From Solemya velum gill symbiont (GTDB taxonomy: Bacteria; Pseudomonadota; Gammaproteobacteria; Chromatiales; Chromatiaceae), in the NCBI RefSeq assembly GCF_000787395.1, contig NZ_JRAA01000003.1, forward strand, positions 62,001-126,000: a DNA stretch of 64,000 nucleotides, read 5' to 3'. The notes below the pieces were generated by a model. That model was not told where the DNA came from and ran no database searches. It worked only from the letters and a program-made list of their open reading frames with translations. Every line of letters begins with the position of its first letter. Position 1 is the stretch's first letter. The translations under genes and the position numbers were made by a program. This document shows, piece by piece, positions 28,162 through 37,123 of this stretch.

Positions 28162-29055
28162 TCAGTGACTTCTGCTTGCTATGTAGACAGCAATCTCCCT
28201 TAACATGTCGGCTTTTGAGTCGAAAATCTTCAATGAGGCGATAGATTCTTCGATTAGTTCGTCCACGCGGTCGCGCGCACCTTGTAGTCCAAGCAGGTCG
28301 GGATAGGTGGTTTTCAGCTGCAGCGCATCCTTGCCCTGGGTTTTGCCAAGGGTAGAAGTGTCACTCACAACATCAAGAATGTCATCGACGATCTGGAAGG
28401 CGAGACCGATGCACTTGGCGAAATGATCGAGACGTTTATGCTCTTCTTTTTTGATTTTATCGGCACAAAGGGCACCAAACATGACGCTGGTACGGATAAG
28501 GGCGCCTGTTTTGTGAATATGGATGTTCTCCAGTTCTCCCAGTTGCAACTCTTTTCCGGTTGCCTCCAGGTCAAGAGCCTGGCCACCGGCCATGCCGAGT
28601 GAACCGGAGGAACGCGCAAGAAGCTCGATCATGCCGAGACGATTTGCCGGGGTGATGCCGTCTATGTTTGCCGCAAGCGCCCCGAAAGCCAAGGCCTGCA
28701 GTGCATCTCCTGCGAGAATCGCGGTAGCCTCATCAAATTTGACGTGACATGTGGGTTGTCCGCGACGCAAGTCGTCGTCATCCATGGCGGGCAGGTCATC
28801 GTGAATCAGGGAGTATGCATGTATCAATTCAAGTACAGCGGCTGGTGTATCGACAATCTCTGCAGGCCGGTCGAAGAGAGCGGCAGTTGCATAGGTCAGT
28901 ATGGGGCGAATGCGTTTGCCTCCGGCAAGTGCCGAGTAACGCATCGCCTGGTGCAGATGCACGGGGTTACGATCGTCCGCAGGGATCATCCGCGTCATGT
29001 GCTTCTCAACGCGCACCTGGCAACTGCTGATAAATGTTTGTAATTCAGGTGACAT
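28162..29055 (-). CDS. ispA: Geranyl/farnesyl diphosphate synthase
   Basis: A 297-residue short-chain polyprenyl synthase. The first Asp-rich motif DDLPAMDDDDLRRG is near residue 92 and the second DDILD near 227. The length and the DDxxxxD form of the first motif fit bacterial IspA, which builds farnesyl diphosphate from IPP and DMAPP. The start abuts the xseB stop directly, the common xseB-ispA order; the usual third partner dxs is absent here and folE2 follows instead. Confidence 0.95.
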   Translation of the reverse strand: MSPELQTFISSCQVRVEKHMTRMIPADDRNPVHLHQAMRYSALAGGKRIRPILTYATAALFDRPAEIVDTPAAVLELIHAYSLIHDDLPAMDDDDLRRGQPTCHVKFDEATAILAGDALQALAFGALAANIDGITPANRLGMIELLARSSGSLGMAGGQALDLEATGKELQLGELENIHIHKTGALIRTSVMFGALCADKIKKEEHKRLDHFAKCIGLAFQIVDDILDVVSDTSTLGKTQGKDALQLKTTYPDLLGLQGARDRVDELIEESIASLKIFDSKADMLREIAVYIASRSH

Positions 29056-29304
29056 CTAGTTACTCACGCTATCGGCTGATACCTGTTCAAGTTCTGCATC
29101 TTCACTGGCCTGCGAGAGCATCTCTATCTTCTGTTCGGCTTCACGCAGCGCAGTTTCACACTGGCGCGTCAGCGCAACACCCTTTTCAAATGTTTTCAGC
29201 GACTCCTCAAGTGTCAATTCGCCGCTCTCCATGGTCTCAACGAGCTTCTCGAGTTCGTTCAGAGCCTCTTCGAATCCGGTTGCTTGTGTTGTTTTTTTGG
29301 CCAA
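29056..29304 (-). CDS. xseB: Exodeoxyribonuclease VII small subunit
   Basis: An 82-residue mostly helical protein with the family core FEEALNELEKLVETMESGEL and LEESLKTFEKGVALTRQCE. It forms the small subunit of the single-strand nuclease ExoVII together with XseA, which is not in this window. Its position immediately before ispA is the standard arrangement. Confidence 0.95.
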   Translation of the reverse strand: MAKKTTQATGFEEALNELEKLVETMESGELTLEESLKTFEKGVALTRQCETALREAEQKIEMLSQASEDAELEQVSADSVSN

Positions 29305-29434
29305 GGGTAATTTCCTTCCTCAAAATTGTGCAAATAACCTAACGCAGAGTCGCCGGGAGGGCAATGCTGTCGCAGATGTTCTTTTCAAGGTATATTGTCG
29401 CATTATTGAAGATTCAATTGATGGGAATTATACG

Positions 29435-30028
29435 ATGTTCACAAGAGTGGTGATTTTGACAGTGGTAGCACTATTCCTGGCTGGAGAGGCGCAATCCCGG
29501 GATAGAACAGATCCCTACGAGCAGTTTCGTTCCGAAAATGAACGCTATGAGTTTGAATTCGACGAATCTCTTGTGGAGCAGTGGAAAGAGCAGGTTAAAG
29601 ATGTGCCAAAGCTCAATCTCAAGAAATTACGTGAACTGGATATCGATCATGGACCTGTCGGTGCTGCTGTCTACGTGGATGAAAGCAGCCTCACCGTCAA
29701 TGAAAAAGACCGCATGGTGCGTTACTGGATGGTGATGAAAACAGGCAGTGGTCGTTATGGCAGCATGAGCTACGAGGGGATTCGCTGCGGGACCGGGCAA
29801 TATAAAAACTATGCGTATACAAGTGCGCGCGATCCTGACAATATCAGGCCGATCAAGTCACCCAAGTGGCGTGAAATACGCCAGAATACGCGTGACCCCC
29901 GCCATGAGATGGCGCGTGACTACTTTTGTGCAGGTGTTATTCCGAGGACGCAGGCTGGCGTGATCAAGGCGGTCCGGGGCCATGTCGCACCATGGGAAGA
30001 TACTTCGGCCGACCTGCTCAAGCGCTAA
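29435..30028 (+). CDS. CNP1-like family exported protein
   Basis: About 197 residues with a Sec signal (MFTRVVILTVVALFLAGEAQS) followed by a CNP1-like domain. Conserved-looking segments are GPVGAAVYVDESSLTV, YWMVMKTGSGRYGSMSYEGIRCGTGQYK and MARDYFCAGVI. CNP1-like proteins are uncharacterised, originally noted as a neisserial cryptic protein. I chose the ATG at 29435 because it begins the signal peptide; the frame is open 68 codons further upstream but overlaps xseB. It lies 12 bp before parE. Confidence 0.82.
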   Translation: MFTRVVILTVVALFLAGEAQSRDRTDPYEQFRSENERYEFEFDESLVEQWKEQVKDVPKLNLKKLRELDIDHGPVGAAVYVDESSLTVNEKDRMVRYWMVMKTGSGRYGSMSYEGIRCGTGQYKNYAYTSARDPDNIRPIKSPKWREIRQNTRDPRHEMARDYFCAGVIPRTQAGVIKAVRGHVAPWEDTSADLLKR

Positions 30029-30040
30029 ACCAGGGAATTT

Positions 30041-31927
30041 ATGAGAGAGTACGATGCTTCAGCGATCGAGGTCCTCAGTGGCCTCGAGCCGGTGCGCAAG
30101 CGCCCCGGCATGTATACGGATACCACGCGCCCCAACCACCTTGCACAGGAAGTTATAGATAACAGCGTTGACGAGGCGATCGCCGGTTTTGCCAAGTCGA
30201 TCGATGTCATTCTCTACAAGGATGGCTCCCTGCAGGTCAGCGATGACGGGCGTGGCATGCCGGTGGATGTTCATCCGCAGCAAGGCATTCCCGGTGTCGA
30301 GGTAATCCTCACAAAGCTGCATGCCGGCGGCAAGTTTTCCAACAAGAGCTACCAGTTTTCAGGTGGTTTACACGGTGTCGGCGTCTCTGTTGTCAACGCA
30401 TTGTCTAAACACCTCGAGGTGTGGGTAAGGCGCGATGGCAAGGAGTACAACATTGCATTTGGCGGTGGTGTAAAGCGCAGTGATCTCGAGGAGATCGGCA
30501 GTGTCGGCAAGCGGAATACCGGCACCACGCTGAAATTCTGGCCGGATCCTTCCTATTTCGACAGTTCGAAATTCTCTGTCAGGCAACTTGAACACGTACT
30601 CAGAGCCAAGGCAGTTCTTTGCCCCGGATTGAATGTTTCCTTTCTCGATGAGAAGAGCGGGGAGAAAAAAGAGTGGTGCTACGACGATGGTTTGCGTGAT
30701 TACCTGGTAGACGAACTGCAGGGTGTGGAAACGCTGCCGCAGGAACCCTTTATCGGCACGATGAAAGGTGACAAAGAGGCTGCCGACTGGGCGGTGGTAT
30801 GGCTGCCGACAGGTGGCGATGCTGTTACCGAGAGCTACGTTAACCTGATCCCTACAGCCCAGGGCGGTACCCATGTGAATGGCTTGCGTAGCGGGCTCAC
30901 AGACGCGGTTCGGGAATTCTGTGAGTTTCGTAACCTGCTGCCGCGTGGTATTAAGCTGACGCCGGACGATGTCTGGAACCAGGTCAGTTATGTTCTTTCA
31001 GTCAAACTTGCCGACCCACAATTCTCGGGGCAGACCAAGGAGAGGCTCTCCTCACGTGAATGCGCTGCCTTTGTTTCCGGAATCGTCAAGGACAGTTTCA
31101 GCCTGTGGCTGAATCAGCATACCGAGGCTGGTGAGGCGATTGCCGAGTTGGCAGTTAACTCGGCGCAGGCACGTCAGCGAGCCGGTCGAAAAGTAGCGCG
31201 TAAAAAGGTCACACAGGGGCCGGCGCTGCCAGGAAAACTGGCCGATTGCTCATCAACAGACCCGCGCCAGACCGAGCTCTTCCTTGTTGAGGGTGACTCT
31301 GCCGGCGGTTCTGCCAAGCAGGCACGTGACAAGGAGTTCCAGGCAATCATGCCGTTGCGTGGAAAAATCCTCAATACCTGGGAGGTTGATCCCGCCGAGG
31401 TGCTGGCATCGCAGGAAGTTCACGATATCTCTGTCGCAATCGGCGTTGATCCTGGCAGCGAAGATCTCTCCAGGCTGCGCTTCGGTAAAATCTGTATCCT
31501 CGCCGATGCTGATTCTGACGGTATGCATATTGCCACTCTGCTTTGTGCCCTGTTCGTACGTCACTTTCCACGCCTGGTAAGCGAGGGGCACGTCTATGTT
31601 GCCATGCCGCCACTGTTTCGAATTGATGTTGGCAAGCAGGTTTTCTACGCACTCGACGAGTCTGAAAAGCAGGGCGTGCTCGACCGTATTGCTGCCGAGA
31701 AACTCAAGGGGAAAATCGCCATTCAGCGCTTCAAAGGGCTCGGCGAGATGAATCCGCTGCAACTACGCGAGACGACTATTCATCCGGATACGCGCCGACT
31801 TGTGCAGTTGACCCTGGAGGCTGATGACAATACCCACCAGATGCTCGACATGTTGTTGGCAAAAAAACGTGCTGCAGATCGCAAGAGTTGGCTCCAGGAG
31901 AAGGGTGACCTGGCGGATATTGCCTAG
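30041..31927 (+). CDS. parE: DNA topoisomerase IV subunit B
   Basis: A 628-residue GHKL-type ATPase subunit that, with ParC, decatenates daughter chromosomes. The ATP site shows VIDNSVDEA near residue 45, DDGRGMPV near 75 and GLHGVGVSVVNALS near 115. The TOPRIM domain has FLVEGDSAGGSAKQ near 415 and ILADADSDGMHI near 490. Length and the GLHGVG segment fit ParE rather than GyrB (which is about 800 residues). A perfect 13 bp hairpin follows the stop. Confidence 0.96.
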   Translation: MREYDASAIEVLSGLEPVRKRPGMYTDTTRPNHLAQEVIDNSVDEAIAGFAKSIDVILYKDGSLQVSDDGRGMPVDVHPQQGIPGVEVILTKLHAGGKFSNKSYQFSGGLHGVGVSVVNALSKHLEVWVRRDGKEYNIAFGGGVKRSDLEEIGSVGKRNTGTTLKFWPDPSYFDSSKFSVRQLEHVLRAKAVLCPGLNVSFLDEKSGEKKEWCYDDGLRDYLVDELQGVETLPQEPFIGTMKGDKEAADWAVVWLPTGGDAVTESYVNLIPTAQGGTHVNGLRSGLTDAVREFCEFRNLLPRGIKLTPDDVWNQVSYVLSVKLADPQFSGQTKERLSSRECAAFVSGIVKDSFSLWLNQHTEAGEAIAELAVNSAQARQRAGRKVARKKVTQGPALPGKLADCSSTDPRQTELFLVEGDSAGGSAKQARDKEFQAIMPLRGKILNTWEVDPAEVLASQEVHDISVAIGVDPGSEDLSRLRFGKICILADADSDGMHIATLLCALFVRHFPRLVSEGHVYVAMPPLFRIDVGKQVFYALDESEKQGVLDRIAAEKLKGKIAIQRFKGLGEMNPLQLRETTIHPDTRRLVQLTLEADDNTHQMLDMLLAKKRAADRKSWLQEKGDLADIA

Positions 31928-31943
31928 AAAAACCTGATCTTTT

Positions 31944-31973
31944 CCTTCTCTATCCCGCTAGGGATAGAGAAGG
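31944..31973 (+). terminator. Strong hairpin after parE, probable terminator
   Basis: CCTTCTCTATCCC (31944-31956) pairs perfectly with GGGATAGAGAAGG (31961-31973) around loop GCTA, 16 bp past the parE stop. The downstream strand is only moderately T-rich (ctattgattctttctttt), so termination strength is uncertain. Confidence 0.7.
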
Positions 31974-32065
31974 CTATTGATTCTTTCTTTTGGGGTATTA
32001 GTAGTGCCTATTACACCGGTTTGGTATAAACTGCGCTTATCGCAATAAAAGGGCAAGAGGGTTTT

Positions 32066-32974
32066 ATGGCCGATCGCAGGCTTCAGGTATTCCATACAGT
32101 AGCTCGGCTTCTCAGTTTTACCAAGGCAGCAGAGACCTTACACATGACTCAACCGGCCGTGACCTTCCAGGTCAGGCAGCTTGAGGAGTATTTCAATACA
32201 CGACTGTTTGACCGTACCCACAACAAGATCAGCCTTACCGAGGCTGGCGAGCGTGTGTATGGATTTGCCGAGCAGATTTTTGACCTCTATGGGCAAATGG
32301 AGAACGCGGTACGAGAAATGACCGGTGAGGTGAGTGGTGATCTCATCATTGGTGCGAGTACCACCATCGCCGAGTATATGCTTCCACCACTTCTGGGTGA
32401 CTTCAAAGAGCAGTATCCTGATGTCGACATTCATCTCAAGGTCGCCAATACAGACGGTATTGTGCACATGGTGGAGAGCAACGTCATTGATCTAGGTGTT
32501 GTCGAAGCGCCGGTAAGCAACAAGAACCTGGTTGTCGAGCACTGTCGCAACGACCAGCTGGTTGCCATCGTACCGCCCAAACATCCTCTCTCGGAGAAAA
32601 AAGATACCACGATCGAAGAGGTACTCGGCCATCCTTTTATCTGTCGTGAAGAGGGTTCGGGTACGCGGGAAGTGATTGCCGAGTTTCTCGAGGAACGCGA
32701 CAAGGATCATCACATCGAAATGACGGTGGGTATGGAGCTCGGTAGCCCTGAAGCGGTCAAGGGAGCAGTCGAAGCGGGTATGGGCGTTTCCATCGTGTCG
32801 CGCGCGACCATACAGAAAGAGCTCCAACTGGGCACCCTGGTTTCCATTCCTATCAAACCGATACTGGAACGCCCTTTCTCCTTCGTCCACAAGAAACAGA
32901 AGTTTCGCAAGCGCCTGATGGAGACACTGCTTGAATTTGCCGGCGACTACTGTGATGGCGAAGAGGAGAGCTAG
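32066..32974 (+). CDS. LysR-type transcriptional regulator (CysB/CysL-like)
   Basis: A 302-residue LysR regulator. The N-terminal helix-turn-helix is LLSFTKAAETLHMTQPAVTF. The effector domain begins IGASTTIAEYMLPPLL and includes REEGSGTREVI, a ligand-loop motif seen in CysL/CysB-like sulfur or selenium-linked regulators. The ligand is not proved. The stop shares a base with the next gene's GTG start (TAGTG). Regulators of this type are common in sulfur-oxidising bacteria. Confidence 0.88.
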   Translation: MADRRLQVFHTVARLLSFTKAAETLHMTQPAVTFQVRQLEEYFNTRLFDRTHNKISLTEAGERVYGFAEQIFDLYGQMENAVREMTGEVSGDLIIGASTTIAEYMLPPLLGDFKEQYPDVDIHLKVANTDGIVHMVESNVIDLGVVEAPVSNKNLVVEHCRNDQLVAIVPPKHPLSEKKDTTIEEVLGHPFICREEGSGTREVIAEFLEERDKDHHIEMTVGMELGSPEAVKGAVEAGMGVSIVSRATIQKELQLGTLVSIPIKPILERPFSFVHKKQKFRKRLMETLLEFAGDYCDGEEES

Positions 32975-33372
32975 TGTTTCCGGGGATGCCAGTTGCCGGG
33001 GCCGGCGCAGATGCCAGGCGCCTCGAAAAAATTCTCAAACAGCTGTCATCGGCGGACAGGGAATCCCTCTTTGCATTCGCTGAATTTCTGCTTGCACGTT
33101 CTACTGATGAAATACAGGATGCCCCGAAAGAGGAGCAGCAGCCGAAAGGAATTGAACGTCCCGTGGAGGAGTCTGTAATCGGTGCCGTCAAACGCCTCAG
33201 GGAGAACTACTTTATGGTTGACCCTGACACGCTCTTGCACGAAACTTCTGAAGTCATGCAGTCGCATATGCTGAAAGGACGTCCCGCAGCTGATGTGATT
33301 GACGATCTTGAGCAGCTGTTTGACTCGAAATACAAGGACTATACCGACTCCATGAAGGAAAATTCTGAATGA
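32974..33372 (+). CDS. Small conserved-looking protein of unknown function
   Basis: A 132-residue, charged, largely helical protein starting with GTG. The first half is ADARRLEKILKQLSSADRESLFAFAEFLLARS, the middle a flexible acidic stretch with EEQQPKGIERPVEES, then AVKRLRENYFMVDPDTLLHETSEVMQSHMLKGRPAADVIDDLEQLF. I do not recognise the family. Overlaps with the LysR gene before it (TAGTG) and the permease after it (ATGA) show that all three are co-translated. A role linked to the regulator or permease is only an inference. Confidence 0.75.
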   Translation: MFPGMPVAGAGADARRLEKILKQLSSADRESLFAFAEFLLARSTDEIQDAPKEEQQPKGIERPVEESVIGAVKRLRENYFMVDPDTLLHETSEVMQSHMLKGRPAADVIDDLEQLFDSKYKDYTDSMKENSE

Positions 33373-34433
33373 ACCTGATAACAGCTTGGTTTAAACGTAC
33401 CTTCTCAGATCCGCAGGTGATTGCATTAACACTTGCGCTGTTGGTAGGTTTTGCCGTTGTCTTCTTTTTTGGCGTCATGCTGGCCCCCGTGCTTGCAAGC
33501 TTGGTGATTGCCTACCTGCTGGAGGGGCTCGTGTCGCTGGGCGAGGGCTCTGGCATGCCGAGGCTGGTTGCAGTGGTTATCGTCTTCCTGCTGTTTATCA
33601 TGTTTGTCACCCTGATTATATTTGGCGTCATGCCGCTTGCGTTCCAACAGCTGACAGAACTGGTGCAACAGACACCGGCTATGCTGGCAGCCGGGCAAAA
33701 AAGCCTGATGCGCCTGCCGGAACTCTATCCGGACCTGGTTGACTCAAACCAGATCACTGATTTGATCAATGTTATCAAGGCAGAGATGGCGAGCTTTGCG
33801 CAACGTGTTCTGTCGCTTTCAGCCTCGTCGGTGGTTGGCCTTATCACCATCCTCGTCTATTTTATCCTGGTACCCCTGCTGGTCTTTTTCTTTCTCAAGG
33901 ACAAGAGTCTCATTATCAACTGGTTGCTACAGTTTTTCCCCAGCAATCGTGGCATTGTCGACCAGGTGTGGAAGGATGTTGATGTACAAATTGCAAACTA
34001 TGTGCGCGGCAAATTCTGGGAGATCACGATTGTCGGCGTGGTGAGCTATATCACTTTTACCTTCTTTGGTCTCAACTACGCACTGCTGCTGGCGGTGCTA
34101 GTCGGTCTGTCGGTTATCATTCCCTATATTGGCGCTGCTGTGGTGACGGTTCCTGTCCTTATCGTTGCCTGGTTCCAGTGGGGCTGGGGCGGTGAATTTA
34201 TCTACCTGACGATCGCTTATCTCATCATCCAGGCACTCGATGGCAACGCGCTTGTGCCCTTGCTCTTCTCCGAGGTCGTCAATCTGCATCCTGTCGCCAT
34301 CATCGTATCGATTCTGCTGTTTGGTGGACTGTGGGGTTTCTGGGGTGTGTTCTTTGCAATTCCACTCGGTACCCTTGTCAAGGCGGTACTCACAGCATGG
34401 CCAAAACGGCCTGACAGGGAAGCGGTGACATAG
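33369..34433 (+). CDS. AI-2E family (PerM-type) transporter
   Basis: A 354-residue membrane protein with around seven to eight hydrophobic helices and the family features ILVYFILVPLLVFFFLKDK near residue 165 and GNALVPLLFSEVVNLHPVAIIVSILLFGGLWGF near 290-320. Members include PerM, TqsA and putative permeases; the cargo is unknown. It overlaps the preceding small gene by 4 bp and is followed by a terminator. Confidence 0.9.
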   Translation: MNLITAWFKRTFSDPQVIALTLALLVGFAVVFFFGVMLAPVLASLVIAYLLEGLVSLGEGSGMPRLVAVVIVFLLFIMFVTLIIFGVMPLAFQQLTELVQQTPAMLAAGQKSLMRLPELYPDLVDSNQITDLINVIKAEMASFAQRVLSLSASSVVGLITILVYFILVPLLVFFFLKDKSLIINWLLQFFPSNRGIVDQVWKDVDVQIANYVRGKFWEITIVGVVSYITFTFFGLNYALLLAVLVGLSVIIPYIGAAVVTVPVLIVAWFQWGWGGEFIYLTIAYLIIQALDGNALVPLLFSEVVNLHPVAIIVSILLFGGLWGFWGVFFAIPLGTLVKAVLTAWPKRPDREAVT

Positions 34434-34484
34434 TCTTGATTATTTTGCTGACAGCACTGTTCCAATAGCTTGCTTCAGGTATTG

Positions 34485-34511
34485 AAAAGCCCCGCATTGC
34501 TGGGCTTTTTT
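34485..34511. terminator. Bidirectional rho-independent terminator
   Basis: AAAAGCCC (34485-34492) pairs with GGGCTTTT (34502-34509), followed by more T on the plus strand and preceded by A on the plus strand. It lies between the convergent AI-2E-type permease and PhoH genes and can serve both. Confidence 0.85.
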
Positions 34512-34534
34512 GTAGTACTGCTTGGAGCGGTCAG

Positions 34535-35941
34535 TTACAGATAATCGGAAGCGTATTCTGCCAGCCTTGAGCGTTCGCCACGCATCAGGGTGATGTGGCC
34601 TGCATGCTCCCAGTTCTTGAACTTGTCGACCACGTATGTGAGACCGGAGCTGGTTTCGGTCAGGTACGGCGTGTCGATCTGTGCGACGTTGCCGAGGCAG
34701 ACGATCTTGGTGCCTGGCCCCGCACGCGTGATGAGGGTCTTCATCTGTTTCGCGGTGAGGTTCTGCGCTTCGTCGATGATCAGGTACTTGTTGAGGAAAG
34801 TACGGCCCCGCATGAAGTTGATCGAGTGAATGCGGATACGTGAACGCAACAGGTCGTCAGTTGCTGCGCGTCCCCAGTCGCCACCGCCCTCGGTACGTGT
34901 GAGTACTTCGAGGTTGTCCATCAGTGCGCCCATCCAGGGTGTCATTTTCTCTTCTTCCGTGCCGGGCAGGAAGCCGATGTCATCACCGACAGGCACGGTG
35001 ACACGGGTCATGATGATTTCCGTGTAGCGATTTTCATCGAGAACCTGTGCGAGTCCCGCGGCAAGCGTAAGCAACGTTTTACCGGTACCGGCAACGCCTA
35101 GCAGGGAGACAAAATCCAGATCGGGATCCATCAGCATGTTCAGCGCAAAATTCTGCTCGCGGTTGCGTGACATGATGCCCCATACGCTGTGCTTGGAGGA
35201 GTGGTAGTCGTTGACGATTTCGATGATGGCGTCTTCGCCATCCTTCATGCGTACGATCGCCTCGAAACCACTGCCATCATCCATGTATAGACACTGGTTG
35301 ATATGCCATTGCTTGGCATCGGGGCCGCTGACACGGTAGTAGGTGTGTCCCTCTTCCTGCCAGGATTCGACATCCTTGCTGTGGGATTCCCAGAAGTCGT
35401 TCGGCAACTCCTGGTGTCCCTTGTAAAGCAGGTCGACATCGTCGAGCACCTGGTCGTTGCTGTAATCCTCGGCGCTGAGGCCTACCACGGCGGCCTTGAT
35501 GCGCAGGTTGATATCTTTCGAGACCAGGGTGACGGGCTGGTGTGGGTGAATCTCCTTGAGTGCCAGGGCCGTGCCGAGGATGTCATTGTCTGGGGTGTTA
35601 CCCGGCAGTGATTCTGGCAGTGACTGTGGCAAGTGTTCTGTCTGGAAATAGAGCCTTCCCTGCTGGGGTTCTTCATCTGACTCTTCAGAGATGCCTGACC
35701 AGGCCGGTAGTGCAAGTCCCTTGTCGATTCCTGCCTTGTCCATGTTGCTCATCAGGTCATCGAGAAAGCGACTTGCCTGGCGCACGTTGCGCGCGACTTC
35801 GGATGTGCCTTTTTTGGCCCGGTCGAGTTCCTCGAGAACAATCATCGGGATAAAGATGTCATGCTCCTTGAAGCGGAAGATTGACGTCGGGTCATGCATC
35901 AGCACGTTGGTGTCGAGTACAAAAAGTCGTTTGACAGGCAC
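34535..35941 (-). CDS. PIN-domain/PhoH-family ATPase
   Basis: A 468-residue fusion of an N-terminal PIN nuclease-like domain (FVLDTNVLMHDP at residues 7-18, with further acidic residues such as PDNDIL) and a C-terminal PhoH ATPase/helicase domain (Walker A VAGTGKT near 300, Walker B YLIIDEAQNLT near 390). This PhoH2/YlaK-like architecture suggests RNA cleavage linked to ATP-driven unwinding; the physiological role is not settled. It follows the peroxiredoxin gene by 28 bp. Confidence 0.93.
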   Translation of the reverse strand: MPVKRLFVLDTNVLMHDPTSIFRFKEHDIFIPMIVLEELDRAKKGTSEVARNVRQASRFLDDLMSNMDKAGIDKGLALPAWSGISEESDEEPQQGRLYFQTEHLPQSLPESLPGNTPDNDILGTALALKEIHPHQPVTLVSKDINLRIKAAVVGLSAEDYSNDQVLDDVDLLYKGHQELPNDFWESHSKDVESWQEEGHTYYRVSGPDAKQWHINQCLYMDDGSGFEAIVRMKDGEDAIIEIVNDYHSSKHSVWGIMSRNREQNFALNMLMDPDLDFVSLLGVAGTGKTLLTLAAGLAQVLDENRYTEIIMTRVTVPVGDDIGFLPGTEEEKMTPWMGALMDNLEVLTRTEGGGDWGRAATDDLLRSRIRIHSINFMRGRTFLNKYLIIDEAQNLTAKQMKTLITRAGPGTKIVCLGNVAQIDTPYLTETSSGLTYVVDKFKNWEHAGHITLMRGERSRLAEYASDYL

Positions 35942-35969
35942 GATACGGGCTCCGGAGTGGATTAGTGGA

Positions 35970-36452
35970 TTACTGCTTGTTCAGCTGCTTGACTACTTCG
36001 AGGACTTCATCGACGTGGCCTTTGACCTTGACGCCGCGCCACTCATGGTGGAGCTTTCCCTTCTTGTCGATAATAAAAGTGCTGCGTTCGATACCGCGCA
36101 CCTGTTTGCCGTACATGTTTTTCATTTTCATGACACCGAACAGGTTGCAGAGCGCTTCTTCTGTATCAGAGATCAGTTCAAACGGGAATTCCTGTTTGGT
36201 TTTGAATTTTTCCTGCGCCTTGAGGCTATCGCGTGATGCACCGAGAATGACGCATGACTGGCGCCGGAACTTGTTGATTGCCTCTTTGAAATCGAGGCCT
36301 TCCTGTGTGCATCCCGGTGTACTGGCCTTGGGATAGAAGTAAATGACGATGTTTTTCCCTGCGTAATCGGAGAGGTGGGTTTCCTTGTCTCCTGTCAGCA
36401 GAAGTTTGATATCTGGTACTTTTTTGTTGAGTGCGACCTGCTGATCTGCCAT
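35970..36452 (-). CDS. bcp: Thioredoxin-dependent peroxiredoxin (Bcp/PrxQ type)
   Basis: About 160 residues. The peroxidatic motif YPKASTPGCTQEGLDF is near residues 40-55. The classical resolving Cys five residues later is replaced (Gly-Leu region), so the protein may work as a 1-Cys type or use one of the other cysteines (SCVILG, ALCNLF). It reduces peroxides in the cytoplasm. ATG at 36452 is taken as start; an in-frame TTG at 36458 is better spaced from AGGA and could be used. Confidence 0.92.
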   Translation of the reverse strand: MADQQVALNKKVPDIKLLLTGDKETHLSDYAGKNIVIYFYPKASTPGCTQEGLDFKEAINKFRRQSCVILGASRDSLKAQEKFKTKQEFPFELISDTEEALCNLFGVMKMKNMYGKQVRGIERSTFIIDKKGKLHHEWRGVKVKGHVDEVLEVVKQLNKQ

Positions 36453-36474
36453 GCGCAATTTCTTCCTGTTTTAT

Positions 36475-37014
36475 TTAGTGGGTGACGGGTTCCAGTACAG
36501 CATCCAGGTTGAGTGAGTCACAGTACTCCATAAACTCGGTACGCAGTGCCGGAATCTGTACTTGCGACGGGATGCCTATGAGCAGGTTAACGGCGAACAT
36601 GGGTGTTCCCGTGTGTGCTGCGGAATAGCTGCTGGTACTTAGATCCTGGATATTGATTTGTCGCTGGGCGAAAAAATCTGATAGCTTGTGCACGATGCCA
36701 GGGTGGTCGAGGGCAACGACGTTAACGGCGTAGGGCACCAGCATGTCTGCAGACTGTCTTGACTCGGTACGCTTGCACTGAGCCTGGAGCCCAAGAGATT
36801 CCGCGATTGCGGGAAGCGCCTGCTCCAGTTTCGAGAGCTGGTTCCATGCGCCCTTGATCAGCATCTGTATGGCAAATTCGCCACCAAGAACCGTCATACG
36901 ACTATCTGTAATATTCAGGTCGAGCTTGGCGATCCGATCAGTCAGTTGTTCACCGATACCAGGGCGGTCACTGCCGATGGCGGAGATGACAAGTTGCTGT
37001 TGTTTATCTTGCAT
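36475..37014 (-). CDS. GcvR-like ACT-domain regulatory protein
   Basis: A 179-residue protein with two ACT-like halves: LVISAIGSDRPGIGEQLTDRIAKL at the N-terminus and VVALDHPGIVHKLSDFFAQRQINIQDLSTSSY near residue 97. This is the layout of the glycine cleavage system repressor GcvR, which works by protein contact and ligand binding rather than DNA binding. It precedes the peroxiredoxin by 22 bp, the common gcvR-bcp order. Confidence 0.9.
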   Translation of the reverse strand: MQDKQQQLVISAIGSDRPGIGEQLTDRIAKLDLNITDSRMTVLGGEFAIQMLIKGAWNQLSKLEQALPAIAESLGLQAQCKRTESRQSADMLVPYAVNVVALDHPGIVHKLSDFFAQRQINIQDLSTSSYSAAHTGTPMFAVNLLIGIPSQVQIPALRTEFMEYCDSLNLDAVLEPVTH

Positions 37015-37123
37015 GTGAGCCCTGTCTGCTGCATTTGTAAATCAAAGTGTATCCTTTATGGATCACTCAAAAAAGCCTGTTTTGCCGCTTTTATCTCTTT
37101 TCTGCAATTACCGCAGAAATACC

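Noticed and set aside
29231-29434. Longer start for the CNP1-like protein
   Set aside because: It would overlap xseB antisense and hide the signal peptide, which begins at 29435.
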